This document shows positions 8,047-18,047 of a DNA stretch of 55,873 nucleotides, piece after piece (position 1 is the first letter of the stretch; the number at the start of each line of letters is the position of its first letter). The position numbers were made by a program, and so were the translations under genes. Under the pieces are notes generated by a model. It was not told the origin of the DNA, ran no database searches, and saw only the letters and a list, made by a program, of their open reading frames with translations. The stretch lies in contig NZ_NDHW01000060.1 of assembly GCF_002251945.1 (NCBI RefSeq), positions 1 through 55,873 of the forward strand, in the 5' to 3' direction. The stretch comes from Pseudanabaena sp. SR411 (lineage in GTDB: Bacteria > Cyanobacteriota > Cyanobacteriia > Pseudanabaenales > Pseudanabaenaceae).

Positions 8047-8940
8047 ATGCCACCGTCTCACTGTTCTTCTCTGCTCATGACTCCCTTGGCAAAACAAGTG
8101 GCAAATATTACTGGATCGACGGCAAAGCCAGAACGCCTTACTCCTCCTCTGAAATGGGCTGGCGGTAAGCGTTGGCTAGTGCAACATTTGCAGCATACTT
8201 GGCAAAAGCACAGCGATCGCCGTTTGGTAGAGCCATTTTGTGGAGGCTTAGCGATCGCTTTGGGCTTACAACCTCAAAAAGCCCTGTTAAATGACATCAA
8301 TCCCCATGTCATCAATTTCTATAAATGTTTGCAAAAAGGCTTGAAACTGGAAATTGAGACAGCAAATATCCGCGAGTTTTACTATGCTCAGAGAGTAGAA
8401 TTTAATCGCTTAATCCAAGCTGGTGAAGCAGACACACCAAAAGCCGCACAATTATTTTATTATCTCAATCGTACTGGCTATAACGGGCTTTGTCGGTTCA
8501 ATCAAAAAGGTGGTTTTAACGTTCCATTTGGAAAATACAAAAAGATTAATTACAACGAAGATTTCTCGGCGTATAAAGTGACACTTTCGCAATGGAAGTT
8601 TACGAATACAGATTTTGGCAAAATTAAAATTAACTCAAATGATCTGATTTATGCAGATCCTCCCTACGATGTTGAATTTCGCCAATATTCTAAAAATGGC
8701 TTTGAATGGTCAGAACAAGAGCGTCTAGCCCAATGGTTAGCAAATCAAAACTGCCCTGCGATCGCATCCAATCAAGCCACTGATCGCATTCTCTCTCTCT
8801 ACAAAGATTTAGGATTTAAATATAAAATTCTTGATGCCCCAAGACGAATTAGCTGCAATGGCGATCGCGTTCCTGCGAAAGAAATGCTTGCCTATAAGGG
8901 ATTTGACAGGGAATTTAATAGGGGACTAGAACTATCATGA
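8047..8940 (+). CDS. dam: Dam-type (D12 class) DNA N6-adenine methyltransferase, probably GATC-specific
   Basis: The protein is 297 residues. SAM-binding motif X/I is present as LKWAGGKRWL (36-44) and EPFCGG (62-67). Catalytic motif IV is DPPY (204-207) and the C-terminal ASNQ segment follows. These define the D12/Dam class, whose members mostly methylate the adenine of GATC. That site lies in the centre of HIP1 (GCGATCGC), which is extremely common in this window. Known cyanobacterial homologues (for example M.Ssp6803III) are solitary. Here the stop codon overlaps the start of a nuclease-like ORF by four bases (ATGA). The start may be 8047 or the second Met at 8077; neither has a clear ribosome-binding site. 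Confidence 0.92.
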   Translation: MPPSHCSSLLMTPLAKQVANITGSTAKPERLTPPLKWAGGKRWLVQHLQHTWQKHSDRRLVEPFCGGLAIALGLQPQKALLNDINPHVINFYKCLQKGLKLEIETANIREFYYAQRVEFNRLIQAGEADTPKAAQLFYYLNRTGYNGLCRFNQKGGFNVPFGKYKKINYNEDFSAYKVTLSQWKFTNTDFGKIKINSNDLIYADPPYDVEFRQYSKNGFEWSEQERLAQWLANQNCPAIASNQATDRILSLYKDLGFKYKILDAPRRISCNGDRVPAKEMLAYKGFDREFNRGLELS

Positions 8941-9356
8941 GTCTTCGCAATACGGAAACTGGCGCAGTTTTAGAGCAGATGGTATTGCATTCCTTAATCT
9001 ATGGTGGCTATCTCTATCAGTCACAGCAATATATTGGCAGTCGCCCAGGCGGAGGAAAACATAAAATTGATGTCGTCGCCAATCGTGGCGATCGCAATGT
9101 TTTGATTTCTCTAAAATGGCAACAGGTGGGCGGTACTGCCGAGCAGAAAGTTCCCTTTGAAGTAATTTGCTTGATGGATGCGATGGATCAAAATCCCAAT
9201 TATCAAAAGGCTTATTTAGTCCTTGGTGGTGAAGGTTGGACTTTGCGAGAGTTTTATATTTCAGGTGATTTGCAGCAATATATTCCCTATGGCGATCGCG
9301 TAGAGATTGTTACCCTTGAGAGATTCATTATGAAAGCCAATATGGGGAAACTTTAA
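8937..9356 (+). CDS. PD-(D/E)XK superfamily nuclease-like protein coupled to the Dam gene
   Basis: The protein is 139 residues. An early Glu in an alpha helix (E13), then HKIDVV (D45) and LISLKWQ (K60, Q62) give the E...D...x-x-K-x-Q layout of PD-(D/E)XK nuclease folds. The acidic residue usually two before the lysine is Ser here. A conserved-looking GGTAEQKVPFEV block follows. It starts inside the dam stop codon, so the two are translationally coupled. It could be the nuclease of a type II system acting on or near GATC, a repair (Vsr- or MutH-like) enzyme, or a degenerate companion. The sequence does not decide. Confidence 0.7.
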   Translation: MSLRNTETGAVLEQMVLHSLIYGGYLYQSQQYIGSRPGGGKHKIDVVANRGDRNVLISLKWQQVGGTAEQKVPFEVICLMDAMDQNPNYQKAYLVLGGEGWTLREFYISGDLQQYIPYGDRVEIVTLERFIMKANMGKL

Positions 9357-9447
9357 ATTAATCAAAACACTTCCTGTCAAGCAAAAGTCACTAACAGCCT
9401 GCACTGGGTGTCGCTTCTCTTCCTTCACTGACTCGATACCATTCACA

Positions 9448-9483
9448 AAAAAAAGAGGGAGCGCTTAGCGCTCCCTCTTTTTA
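9448..9483. terminator. bidirectional hairpin terminator
   Basis: GAGGGAGCGC, loop TTA, GCGCTCCCTC, flanked by A8 and T5. It separates the convergent nuclease-like gene and ahcY. Confidence 0.9.
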
Positions 9484-9490
9484 AGAAATC

Positions 9491-10873
<1,383 letters not shown>

Positions 10874-10876
10874 TTA

Positions 10877-10990
10877 TATAGCAAAGCAAGTTTTGTTTAG
10901 GACATAAAACCCAAGAATCGAGTGGCGGCACTTCGCGCCGCCACTCGATTCTTGGGTTTTGGTTTGTACTAGCTAACTTTTTTTGCTATA
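10877..10990. repeat. hairpin element with TATAGC inverted ends, copy 1
   Basis: The ends TATAGCAAAGCAAGTT and AACTTTTTTTGCTATA are inverted repeats with two mismatches. The core at 10906-10960 is an AAAACCCAAG-capped stem of more than 20 bp with a GGC(A/G)C-TTC-GCGCC apex. It shares its terminal TATA with the next copy. Confidence 0.8.
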
Positions 10991-11101
10991 GCAATGTAAG
11001 TTTTGCTTAGGACATAAAAACCAAAAGATTAGGGGCGGCGCTTCGCGCCCCTAATCTTTTGGGTTTTGATTTTTGTTCGAGCTATCTCTTACGTTGCTAT
11101 A
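10987..11101. repeat. hairpin element with TATAGC inverted ends, copy 2
   Basis: The ends TATAGCAATGTAAG and CTTACGTTGCTATA are inverted repeats with one mismatch. The core 11016-11067 has the same capping CCAAA/TTTGG and TTCGCGCC apex as copy 1, but a different stem (AGATTAGGGG / CCCCTAATCT). The left flank GTTTTGCTTAGGACATAAA is shared with copy 1. Confidence 0.8.
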
Positions 11102-11117
11102 AAAAGCAATTGCTGTA

Positions 11118-11206
11118 AAAGCCCTCACCCCTAGCCCCTCTCCCGCAGGAGAGGGGAACAAGAAATTATGGGTTTTACGCCCCTTCTCCCGCAGGAGAAG
11201 GGTTAC
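11118..11206. repeat. dispersed CCCTCACCCCTAGCCCCTCTCCC repeat
   Basis: This low-complexity element type is common in cyanobacterial genomes. It contains two related hairpins, CCCCTCTCCC-GCA-GGAGAGGGG and CCCTTCTCCC-GCA-GGAGAAGGG, separated by an ATGGGTTTTACG stretch. Confidence 0.75.
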
Positions 11207-11226
11207 GTGACTCCTAAATAGCGAAC

Positions 11227-11244
11227 AAGGCGCTTAAGCGCCTT
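11227..11244 (-). terminator. palindromic terminator of ispH
   Basis: AAGGCGCTTAAGCGCCTT is a perfect 18-base palindrome 18 bases after the ispH stop. There is no strong T-run, so the role is inferred. Confidence 0.5.
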
Positions 11245-11262
11245 ATCTGTATGCATTTGATA

Positions 11263-12495
11263 TTAATTTTTTAACGCGAAAATCCTGTTGATCACATCTT
11301 CAACAACGCGATCGGGTGTGGATGCGCCAGAAGTTACACCGACCTTGATTTTGCCCGTGGGTAGCCAATTGGTAGCTTGCTTGATCGCTTTGCCTAGGGG
11401 CTTATGTTCGATCGCCTCCGCCGAGAGAATCCGATGCACATCATCAATGTGATAGGAGGGAAGATTGCGCTCGATCGCAATTTCTTGTAAATGGGTTGTA
11501 TTCGAGGAATTGTAACCACCGATCACGATCATCAAATCGAGATCCTCTTCCACAATCTCAAACATCGCATCTTGACGTTCTTGAGTGGCATCGCAAATTG
11601 TATTAAAGGAAAGGAAATGCTCATTAACATGTTCCACACCATACTTTTGCATCATCGTCTTTTCAAACAACTTACCGATCGCTTCAGTTTCACCCTTAAG
11701 CATCGTGGTTTGATTAGCCACACCAACTCTTTCAAGATCGCGATCGGGATCAAATCCTTCTGACATGGCTTTACTGAACTTGGTGAGAAATTCTTGGCGT
11801 TGGCGAAGCCTCTCCGTAGGAGACTCGCCACCATTGAGCATGTAATTAGCTACATACTCGGCTTCTTTCATATTCAGCACCACCAGATAGCGCTTGGCGT
11901 AAGAACTTGTGGCGATCGTCTCTTCGTGATTGTATTTACCATGCACGATGGAAGTAAAGTCAGCTTTTTTGTGCTTCTCGACGCGATTCCAAACCTTCGA
12001 TACCCAAGGACAAGTTGTATCAACAATTTTACTACCAAGTTTGTCTAGCAACTGAGTTTCCTGCACACTAGCGCCAAAGGCTGGCAAAATCACCACATCA
12101 CCCTGTTCCACACCTGAGAAATCTTTGTCTCCATCATTATTCACAGGTACAAACTGAACTTCCATTTCCTTGAGTTTGGCATTTACGGAAGGATTATGAA
12201 TAATTTCATTAGTAATCCAAATTCGTTCTGTTGGGAACTGAGTGCGCGTTTCGTATGCCATCGCTACAGCTCTTTCCACACCCCAACAGAAACCAAAGGA
12301 CTTTGCCAAATAAATCGTCACATCACCTTGCGTATACACATAGTCATGCTCACGAATAGTTTGGATCAAGTCACTATGATATTGCGATCGCATAGTTGAT
12401 TCAGCTTCTTCTCCATGTCCAAAGCCTTGTCGAAAATAATTAGGCGACTTATGCAAAGCCCTCCGCATAGCTTGAGTATCGAGCGTATTATCCAT
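11263..12495 (-). CDS. ispH: 4-hydroxy-3-methylbut-2-enyl diphosphate reductase (IspH/LytB)
   Basis: This 4Fe-4S enzyme makes IPP and DMAPP in the last step of the MEP pathway, using ferredoxin electrons. The three cluster cysteines are visible in [23 protein letters not shown] and [20 protein letters not shown] and the GGYNSSNT block contribute the substrate site. The 410-residue length, with the extra N-terminal 60 residues ([15 protein letters not shown]), is the cyanobacterial/plant form. ispF of the same pathway is at 29943-30422 but is not linked in an operon. Confidence 0.96.
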   Translation of the reverse strand: MDNTLDTQAMRRALHKSPNYFRQGFGHGEEAESTMRSQYHSDLIQTIREHDYVYTQGDVTIYLAKSFGFCWGVERAVAMAYETRTQFPTERIWITNEIIHNPSVNAKLKEMEVQFVPVNNDGDKDFSGVEQGDVVILPAFGASVQETQLLDKLGSKIVDTTCPWVSKVWNRVEKHKKADFTSIVHGKYNHEETIATSSYAKRYLVVLNMKEAEYVANYMLNGGESPTERLRQRQEFLTKFSKAMSEGFDPDRDLERVGVANQTTMLKGETEAIGKLFEKTMMQKYGVEHVNEHFLSFNTICDATQERQDAMFEIVEEDLDLMIVIGGYNSSNTTHLQEIAIERNLPSYHIDDVHRILSAEAIEHKPLGKAIKQATNWLPTGKIKVGVTSGASTPDRVVEDVINRIFALKN

Positions 12496-12568
12496 GCGCT
12501 TAGATTAATCCTAGGTAATTGTGCTGAAAGTATTATAACGGGCTAGCGTGAAAATTGACTTTGCAGAA

Positions 12569-13648
12569 TTACGAGCTAATGGCTGTGGCAAGCCTATTTA
12601 GCTGATCATCCACATCTTTGCGAGCTAGAAACTCATTAGCCACAGCCACTAGATTCTCTAAGTTTTTGGGATCGGCTTGAAAGGTAGAAATCTTTTTGTT
12701 GGCGGGAACTAGAGGCTGATACCGATCATATCCTCCGTCAATTAACTGCGTGGCTATATAGTCAACCGAATCTGCGGAGCCATCAGAGAATACATCAAGC
12801 AGAGGAATTCCTTTGGTGATACTCAGCCAATCTAAGGCTCCCCAAGTTTGTGCATCAGCAGGGGTAATTCGGTTTTCCAATTGTCCTGTCCCAAATGATG
12901 CAACAAGAATATTATCCAAACTTACAGGTTCAGCGATCTCACCCTTTCTCCCCATCTTGATACATTCAGCGATCGCGCAGAGCGTTGGATTATTGGCAAC
13001 TACGCCACCATCAATTAAGGGAACACCCTTAATCTCAGGCGGAAGCTTAATAGGTAAAGGGTTACTAATAATTGAGTGTTGAGGATCTTTTTCTAAACTA
13101 GCAATATACTTCTCTTCAGTCAAAATATATCCTGCAAATGCTGTGGGAGCCGCCGAAGAACAACGGCAAACTTCCCAAATTGGAATGTGCTTAAATTCAG
13201 GTTGATTGCTCTTAAAAACTACCGCAGTGCGATTGTAGGTATCATAGGAAACTACAATGGTTGGAGGTAATGAGCCAAATGGATCCTGATCAAAAATATT
13301 AACTTCCTGAAGCACTGACTCTAGTCCTTCGCTAGGAAATAAAGGAAGAGAAGGATCACCCTTCTTGATTTTTTCAATAAGATTATTCCACCAAAAGATT
13401 GGGTCCATGTCAGGAAAGATGCTGATACCTTTCTCCATATAAAATTGGCGAAGTTGAGATGTAGGTATTCCTCTAGCGATCGCACAAGCGATAATACTGC
13501 CTGTAGAGGTTCCTGCAAACAAATCAAAATAACTTTTTAGAGGCTGATCCAATTTCTGCTCTAAGCACTCTAAGATTACAGCCGTGATCAGTCCACGAAT
13601 ACCACCACCATCACAAGCGAGAATTTTAAATTTACTTGAGCTAGCCAT
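12569..13648 (-). CDS. patatin-like phospholipase
   Basis: This 359-residue serine acyl hydrolase has an oxyanion-hole motif DGGGIRG (13-19), a nucleophile elbow GTSTG (Ser48) and the catalytic-dyad Asp in IDGGVVANNP (about 214). It lacks a signal peptide and is probably cytosolic, acting on membrane lipids. Patatins sometimes act as effectors in anti-phage systems (CapV), but no nucleotide cyclase is adjacent, so a housekeeping lipid role is as likely. It ends close to the ispH start region and is monocistronic. Confidence 0.9.
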   Translation of the reverse strand: MASSSKFKILACDGGGIRGLITAVILECLEQKLDQPLKSYFDLFAGTSTGSIIACAIARGIPTSQLRQFYMEKGISIFPDMDPIFWWNNLIEKIKKGDPSLPLFPSEGLESVLQEVNIFDQDPFGSLPPTIVVSYDTYNRTAVVFKSNQPEFKHIPIWEVCRCSSAAPTAFAGYILTEEKYIASLEKDPQHSIISNPLPIKLPPEIKGVPLIDGGVVANNPTLCAIAECIKMGRKGEIAEPVSLDNILVASFGTGQLENRITPADAQTWGALDWLSITKGIPLLDVFSDGSADSVDYIATQLIDGGYDRYQPLVPANKKISTFQADPKNLENLVAVANEFLARKDVDDQLNRLATAISS

Positions 13649-13688
13649 AATTTTCTCTCCCTGTCAATCTGAGTAATGTGCTTTCAAA

Positions 13689-13742
13689 AAACCAATTTTG
13701 GTGTTTCCAGAGCCTTCGCTCTGGAAACACCAAAATTGGTTT
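13689..13742. repeat. hairpin, AAACCAATTTTGGTG stem
   Basis: A 24-bp stem capped by AACCAATTTT/AAAATTGGTT, closed by a CCTTCG loop region. The cap is shared with 19458-19518 and 38308-38356; the inner stem differs. It lies between the divergent patatin and nitroreductase genes. Confidence 0.85.
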
Positions 13743-13826
13743 CATCATGACAATTGCTAATGTGCGACTATAAAATAATTATGAATTGTCATTGTCTCAA
13801 AATTGATCTAGGAATGTTAATTTAAT

Positions 13827-14426
13827 ATGGAAAATCCTGCAATTACCGATCACGAAATCCATCCTTTGATCGCTGAGCGATGGAGTCCCCATGCCTTTGA
13901 TAACAAGCCTGTTGAAACAGCAAAACTTGCTCAGTTGTTTGAAGCGGCAAGATGGGCTTCTTCTTGTTTTAATGACCAACCTTGGACATTTATCGTCGCG
14001 ACTAAAGACGACACCGTGAATTATCAAAAACTACTCGATTGCTTAGTGCCTGCTAACGTGGTCTGGGCGCAAGTTGCTCCAGTTTTGGGAATCGTCGTGG
14101 CTCAAAAAAACTTTAAACATAATGGCAAACCTAATGCTTGGGGTGAATACGATGCAGGGCAAGCGGCTGCAACTTTAGTATTGCAAGCAACAGCTTTAGA
14201 GTTAGTCGCGCGCCAGATGGGGGGCTTTGATGCAGCTAAGGCGATCGCCACTTTTAATATTCCTGAAACGGCGAAACCTATGGCAGCGATCGCGATCGGT
14301 TATGCGGGAGAACCTAGCAATTTACCCGCAGATTTACAGGCGCGCGAAAATGCTCCTCGCTCTCGTCATCCCTTATCCAGCTTTGTATTTACAGGTGAAT
14401 GGGGCAACTCAGCTTCATTTGTTTAG
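13827..14426 (+). CDS. nitroreductase-family flavoprotein
   Basis: This 199-residue FMN-dependent nitroreductase fold protein has an N-terminal RWSPHAFDNKPV block, the FMN-binding ARWASSCFNDQPW motif, a mid-helix ...AGQAAATLVLQATALEL segment and a terminal AIGYAGEPSNLP. Members reduce nitro compounds, quinones or other electrophiles with NAD(P)H. The specific substrate cannot be read from sequence. The start at 13827 is the first ATG and is preceded by a GAATGTTAATTTAAT leader with no clear ribosome site. Confidence 0.88.
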   Translation: MENPAITDHEIHPLIAERWSPHAFDNKPVETAKLAQLFEAARWASSCFNDQPWTFIVATKDDTVNYQKLLDCLVPANVVWAQVAPVLGIVVAQKNFKHNGKPNAWGEYDAGQAAATLVLQATALELVARQMGGFDAAKAIATFNIPETAKPMAAIAIGYAGEPSNLPADLQARENAPRSRHPLSSFVFTGEWGNSASFV

Positions 14427-14464
14427 ATTTAACGTGAGTTCGGGATAAGCTACAAAATTTTAAA

Positions 14465-14550
14465 AGCCAAAACAGTAAAAGCCTCGCTTCGCGAGGCTTT
14501 TACTGTTTTGGCTCCTAGAGAGGGTTCGCAGCGCGAACCCTCTCTAGGAG
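14465..14550. repeat. two overlapping hairpins after the nitroreductase gene
   Basis: 14465-14513: a perfect 23-bp stem around a TTC loop (AGCCAAAACAGT... GCCTCGC). 14512-14550: an 18-bp stem CTCCTAGAGAGGGTTCGC with loop AGC. The first is a plausible terminator for the nitroreductase transcript. Confidence 0.85.
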
Positions 14551-14589
14551 CTAGTTTGAAATTAACCCGAACTTAGGTTAGATTTACTG

Positions 14590-14662
14590 CGCTTTGCGCT
14601 CAAACCCGAAGCAAGAAAATCCTTTAAAGTATTGCCTTGCAACGCTTTAAAGGATTTTCTTG
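14590..14662. repeat. palindromic element, GCGCTTTGCGC-flanked family
   Basis: Left flank GCGCTTTGCGCTCAAACCCGAA, then a 24-bp stem CAAGAAAATCC... with loop CTT. The flank matches 4311-4404 while the stem is different. Two base changes near the apex (TA versus CG) break perfect pairing. Confidence 0.8.
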
Positions 14663-14663
14663 T

Positions 14664-14702
14664 ACACAATAGAGCGTACGCTTCGCGCACGCTCTATTGT
14701 GT
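14664..14702 (-). terminator. hairpin at psaK 3' end
   Basis: ACACAATAGAGCGT / ACGCTCTATTGTGT stem, with GCTTCGCGC at the apex. It touches the last base of the psaK stop codon region and probably terminates or stabilises the psaK mRNA. Confidence 0.7.
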
Positions 14703-14974
14703 TATAGCAAGCCTGCTTGAGCCAAGCCCAAAATTAGCCCTGCGCCAAGAACATGACCGAAGCTAGTAACTGCTAGAAATTCTGGCAATCCAAAACCTGA
14801 AAATAACCCAGGTAATTCTACTGGTAAGCTAGGACCAACACCTTTGACTTGAATGCCATAGCGAGCAACAACCAACGCAAATACGTTAGCTGTAACCATG
14901 ATCAATCCAACACTTGGTGACCAAGTAGGAGTAGCGGGAACTGCGGCAAGTAAGTTAAAAGCTAGATGTGTCAT
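14702..14974 (-). CDS. psaK: photosystem I reaction centre subunit X (PsaK)
   Basis: This 90-residue protein has two transmembrane helices (about 18-40 and 62-88) and the family residues SVGLIMVTANVFALVVARY and GLPEFLAVTSFGHVLGAGLILG. PsaK sits at the periphery of photosystem I and binds chlorophyll and carotenoid. In some cyanobacteria it is involved in phycobilisome energy transfer to PSI. The short N-terminal leader ending in AVPATPTWSPS is typical. The gene is single, with a long upstream region and a hairpin directly at its end. Confidence 0.95.
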   Translation of the reverse strand: MTHLAFNLLAAVPATPTWSPSVGLIMVTANVFALVVARYGIQVKGVGPSLPVELPGLFSGFGLPEFLAVTSFGHVLGAGLILGLAQAGLL

Positions 14975-15116
14975 AAGTTTGTTTTCCTAAGTCTAATTAC
15001 CTATAATTTTTTTAATTTCCATAATCCTAAGAGGTATCTAGACATCAGAAAATTCTTCTTAAGTTAAATTTATTAAACTTAGTAATCGTTTACAGTTCTA
15101 GCGATCGCGACAAAGA

Positions 15117-15169
15117 AAACCCCAAAGATGAAAGGTGGCACGAAGCGCCACCTTTCATCTTTGGGGTTT
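15117..15169. repeat. hairpin, AAACCCCAAAG-capped, GGC-ACGAA-GCGCC apex
   Basis: A stem of about 23 bp, AAACCCCAAAGATGAAAGGT and its complement. It is in the CCCAA-capped family with the apex in the reverse orientation (GAAGCGCC). It lies downstream of the transglutaminase-like gene and upstream of psaK. Confidence 0.85.
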
Positions 15170-15197
15170 AAAGTGACGACAGATCAACATGAAAATT

Positions 15198-16841
15198 TTA
15201 AATTTCTTCCAAAACTTTGAAGCGAACATGATTAAGCGCAAGTTCACCAATGGAATAAGGTTGAGGTTGAATTGTCTCAAAAAATATGCCTTTTCCAATT
15301 TCTACATGATACCAAGGTAATCCCATAAACCAGCGTGTAGGATAGGGACGGGAGCCAGTATCATCAGGATTTGATTCCATTGGCAACCATCCAATACTGG
15401 GAATATAGAACTCAATCCAAACATGGTTGTAATACTGATGCAGAGGAATATTCATCACCAAATCATTTTCATGGGGACATTTATAGCGCCCCACCGTGCG
15501 ACAAGCAATTCCATTTAAGCGCGTTAGAGCTAGTAATAAACCCACATATTCACCACAGGAGCCAGTACCTCTGACTAGAACTTCCTCAGGAGCAGCAATA
15601 TAAGGTGTGACGCGATAGGAGAGCTTATCATAGACGTAATCGCGAATCAACAACATCTTTCGCAAAATATTGGTTTCATCTCCCACGGCTTCCTTAGCTG
15701 CGGCTTGAATGATCGGATGATCCATGCTCAATCCATCGTCATCGACTAGATAGAGCTTCTGCATTTCGGGAGATAGTTCAGGCACAAATTCCACCTCACT
15801 ATCCTTGAGTTCATATTTGATGCCATGTAGTTCTAGAGTAGCTTTCCAGCCAAACATGCGAGATTCTTCAGGTTTCAGGTTGCCGAGTTTGAAGGCGGCG
15901 ACACGCTGACCATCCACAATTTCTTCTTCAAAGGGAATGCCAATTGGCTCGATCGCTAATAATTTTTGACGATAGTTATCGGTGGGATAGGCAACTCGCC
16001 ATGTGAGGTTATAGACGGAAGTTGGTTCTTCAGAAGAGAGTTCTTCAAGATAGATCATCTCCACTTTATAGCCACTGGTGAGGGTATAGTTTAACTTTCC
16101 ATCTTGGTAATGATTGAATTTGAGCCGATGGATAAAGGTTTTTTCACGGGTAGAAACTGAAAATGGCTGATCTAAGTCGTTAGGATTATCACGGATGTAG
16201 TTTTCGTCACCTGAGTAAACCACATACAGATCATCTCCCAAAAATCCTAATCCCATCGGATTGGGAAATGGAGTTAAGCCACGGTGCAAAATTTCACCTG
16301 TTTTGGCGTTGAGGCGATAAATAGTCTCCTCAGTGCGATCGCTGACCCACAATTCTTCACCGACTAGGGTTAGCGCTTCAAATCCTGCCCCCGGCGCATC
16401 CATAATGCGTAGTAAAGTGCGGGTGGCGCGTCCAAACACAAAGATTTTGCCAACTTCGCGAGAACTTACATATACACCGCCATCGGATACGGCGATACCA
16501 TCGATCTTATTGGGTAGCTCCATAAATGGTTGCAGCTCAAAGTCAACCATATTGCAGTAATAAATTCCATTGTCCTTAGTAATCCAAAGCGTCTCTCCCG
16601 CGATCGCTAAGCCCGTGGCATCTCGAAACTGCAACGCTGTATAGTTATTCAGTACGGTTGCGCCTTCGGAGAAGGGATCGATTTTGAGCAGATGTCCTTG
16701 ATAGGCATCGACACAAAGCGCATAGGGTTTGCCACTATCTACATCAGTACTTAAATCATCAGTACTTACATCGGTTTGCCACACTAAACCGTGAAGGTTA
16801 TAAGCGCCAATGGGATAAATCGTGCTTGGTAAGCTAGGCAT
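15198..16841 (-). CDS. beta-propeller plus transglutaminase-like domain protein
   Basis: The protein is about 547 residues from the ATG at 16841 (MPSLPSTIYP). The longer ORF to 16880 would need a TTG start. The first 250 residues read as repeated beta-strand blades (LWVSDRTEETIYRLNAKTGEI, LGFLGDDLYVVYSG), like NHL or SMP-30 propellers. The middle is an all-beta segment. The last 170 residues are a transglutaminase-like papain-fold domain, with Cys in GTGSCGEYVGLL, His in YNHVWIEFY and Asp in ESNPDDTG as a possible triad. No signal peptide is visible. Substrate and role are unknown; such domains often act as proteases or peptide modifiers. Confidence 0.8.
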   Translation of the reverse strand: MPSLPSTIYPIGAYNLHGLVWQTDVSTDDLSTDVDSGKPYALCVDAYQGHLLKIDPFSEGATVLNNYTALQFRDATGLAIAGETLWITKDNGIYYCNMVDFELQPFMELPNKIDGIAVSDGGVYVSSREVGKIFVFGRATRTLLRIMDAPGAGFEALTLVGEELWVSDRTEETIYRLNAKTGEILHRGLTPFPNPMGLGFLGDDLYVVYSGDENYIRDNPNDLDQPFSVSTREKTFIHRLKFNHYQDGKLNYTLTSGYKVEMIYLEELSSEEPTSVYNLTWRVAYPTDNYRQKLLAIEPIGIPFEEEIVDGQRVAAFKLGNLKPEESRMFGWKATLELHGIKYELKDSEVEFVPELSPEMQKLYLVDDDGLSMDHPIIQAAAKEAVGDETNILRKMLLIRDYVYDKLSYRVTPYIAAPEEVLVRGTGSCGEYVGLLLALTRLNGIACRTVGRYKCPHENDLVMNIPLHQYYNHVWIEFYIPSIGWLPMESNPDDTGSRPYPTRWFMGLPWYHVEIGKGIFFETIQPQPYSIGELALNHVRFKVLEEI

Positions 16842-16959
16842 AGGGTATTTCGACGGGTGAATAGGCGGATAATTTAGCAAAGCCTAGGGCTTTCTACAAA
16901 TTCTGATCTGACTTCAAAAGCAACATTAGTTCCGTAGCGAAGGCAACAGAAAGAAATTA

Positions 16960-17008
16960 TCGTAAGATTGTGTATGTGGGGCTTTGCCTCACATACACAA
17001 TCTTACGA
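16960..17008. repeat. hairpin, GGGGC-TTT-GCCTC apex
   Basis: Two 23-base arms (TCGTAAGATTGTGTATGTGG and onward) pair around TTT, with a G-T wobble near the apex. It lies in the divergent gap between the transglutaminase-like gene and the desaturase. Confidence 0.85.
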
Positions 17009-17116
17009 TGGAAATGCGGTACTAAATTCGGTTACTTACAACGCTCTACACCCAAAACAAGAGATTTTTTGAAGGCGTTGAATATATTTTCTTTGATCAC
17101 ACTCTATGGATAGTAA

Positions 17117-18040
17117 ATGAGGCAATATTCTCTACTCACAAGCGTTTTGTATATAGTCGGACCGATCCTGATTATTGTCAGTCATATCGGTTCACTACTT
17201 GTGTTCGTCACTGGTTTATCTTGGGGGGCGATCGCTTGGATCTTGCTACTATATTTCATTCGTATGCTTGGCACAACGGGCATTTATCATCGATTACTTA
17301 CGCACAAAAGCTACCAAGCTCCTACGCCCCTATTATGGATAGGCTGTATTGTGACCGCATCGGCGGGACAGATGGGACCAAGTTGGTGGAAAGCACACCA
17401 CATGCACCATCATCAACATTCCGATCAAGCCCTCGATACTCATTCTCCCTATCAGCCTAATCAAGGGCTAAAAGGATTTTATTGGTCACAGGGTGGGTGG
17501 CTATTATCTCCTCATTTTTTTCCCGATAAACTACCCTCTGACGTAGAAAGCGATCTGGTCTTAAAAGTGATTGATCGGTTGCATTTCATCCCTTTAGTCG
17601 CACTGGGAGCTATCTCGTATTTCATTGGTGGGCTGGAATATCTGGGGGCTTTCTTTCTTAGCACGACATTGCTTTTTCATGGCGTACAAACGGTCAACTC
17701 TCTTAGCCATCTTGTAGGGGAACAGCCATTTATCACTGCCGACCATAGTCGCAATAGTGGGCTTGTTGCATTTCTGACTTTGGGTGAAGGTTGGCATAAT
17801 CTTCACCATGCTTTTCAGTCATCGAGTCGGCATGGTATTACTATTCGCGATGGTCAGGTTGTCTATCTGCCAGATCCCACTTTTGCGTTCATTAAACTAC
17901 TGGAGTTCTTGAAGTTAGCCACAAAGTTGAGATTGCCTAGCGAAAAAGATTTGTTAGCAAAAGCGCGAATCCAAAATTTAGAGAATTTAGAATTAGCGAT
18001 CGCTTCAGATAGATCAGCAAATAGATCAGCAAATTCTTAA
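17117..18040 (+). CDS. acyl-lipid/acyl-CoA desaturase (delta-9 type family)
   Basis: This 307-residue di-iron membrane desaturase has three histidine boxes: HRLLTH (HX4H), HHMHHHQHSD (HXXHH type) and HNLHHAF (HXXHH). There are four predicted membrane helices in two pairs (about 8-50 and 150-200). That is the DesC/stearoyl-CoA desaturase layout introducing the first double bond into a fatty chain. The length matches the family. The regiospecificity cannot be set from sequence. It is followed by a cyclopropane-synthase-like methyltransferase, whose substrates in known cases are unsaturated acyl chains. Confidence 0.9.
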   Translation: MRQYSLLTSVLYIVGPILIIVSHIGSLLVFVTGLSWGAIAWILLLYFIRMLGTTGIYHRLLTHKSYQAPTPLLWIGCIVTASAGQMGPSWWKAHHMHHHQHSDQALDTHSPYQPNQGLKGFYWSQGGWLLSPHFFPDKLPSDVESDLVLKVIDRLHFIPLVALGAISYFIGGLEYLGAFFLSTTLLFHGVQTVNSLSHLVGEQPFITADHSRNSGLVAFLTLGEGWHNLHHAFQSSSRHGITIRDGQVVYLPDPTFAFIKLLEFLKLATKLRLPSEKDLLAKARIQNLENLELAIASDRSANRSANS

Positions 18041-18047
18041 CATCGCA

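Noticed and set aside
12569-13648. Patatin gene as a CBASS (CapV) effector
   Set aside because: No nucleotidyltransferase, Cap2 or Cap3 gene is adjacent; neighbours are ispH and a nitroreductase.
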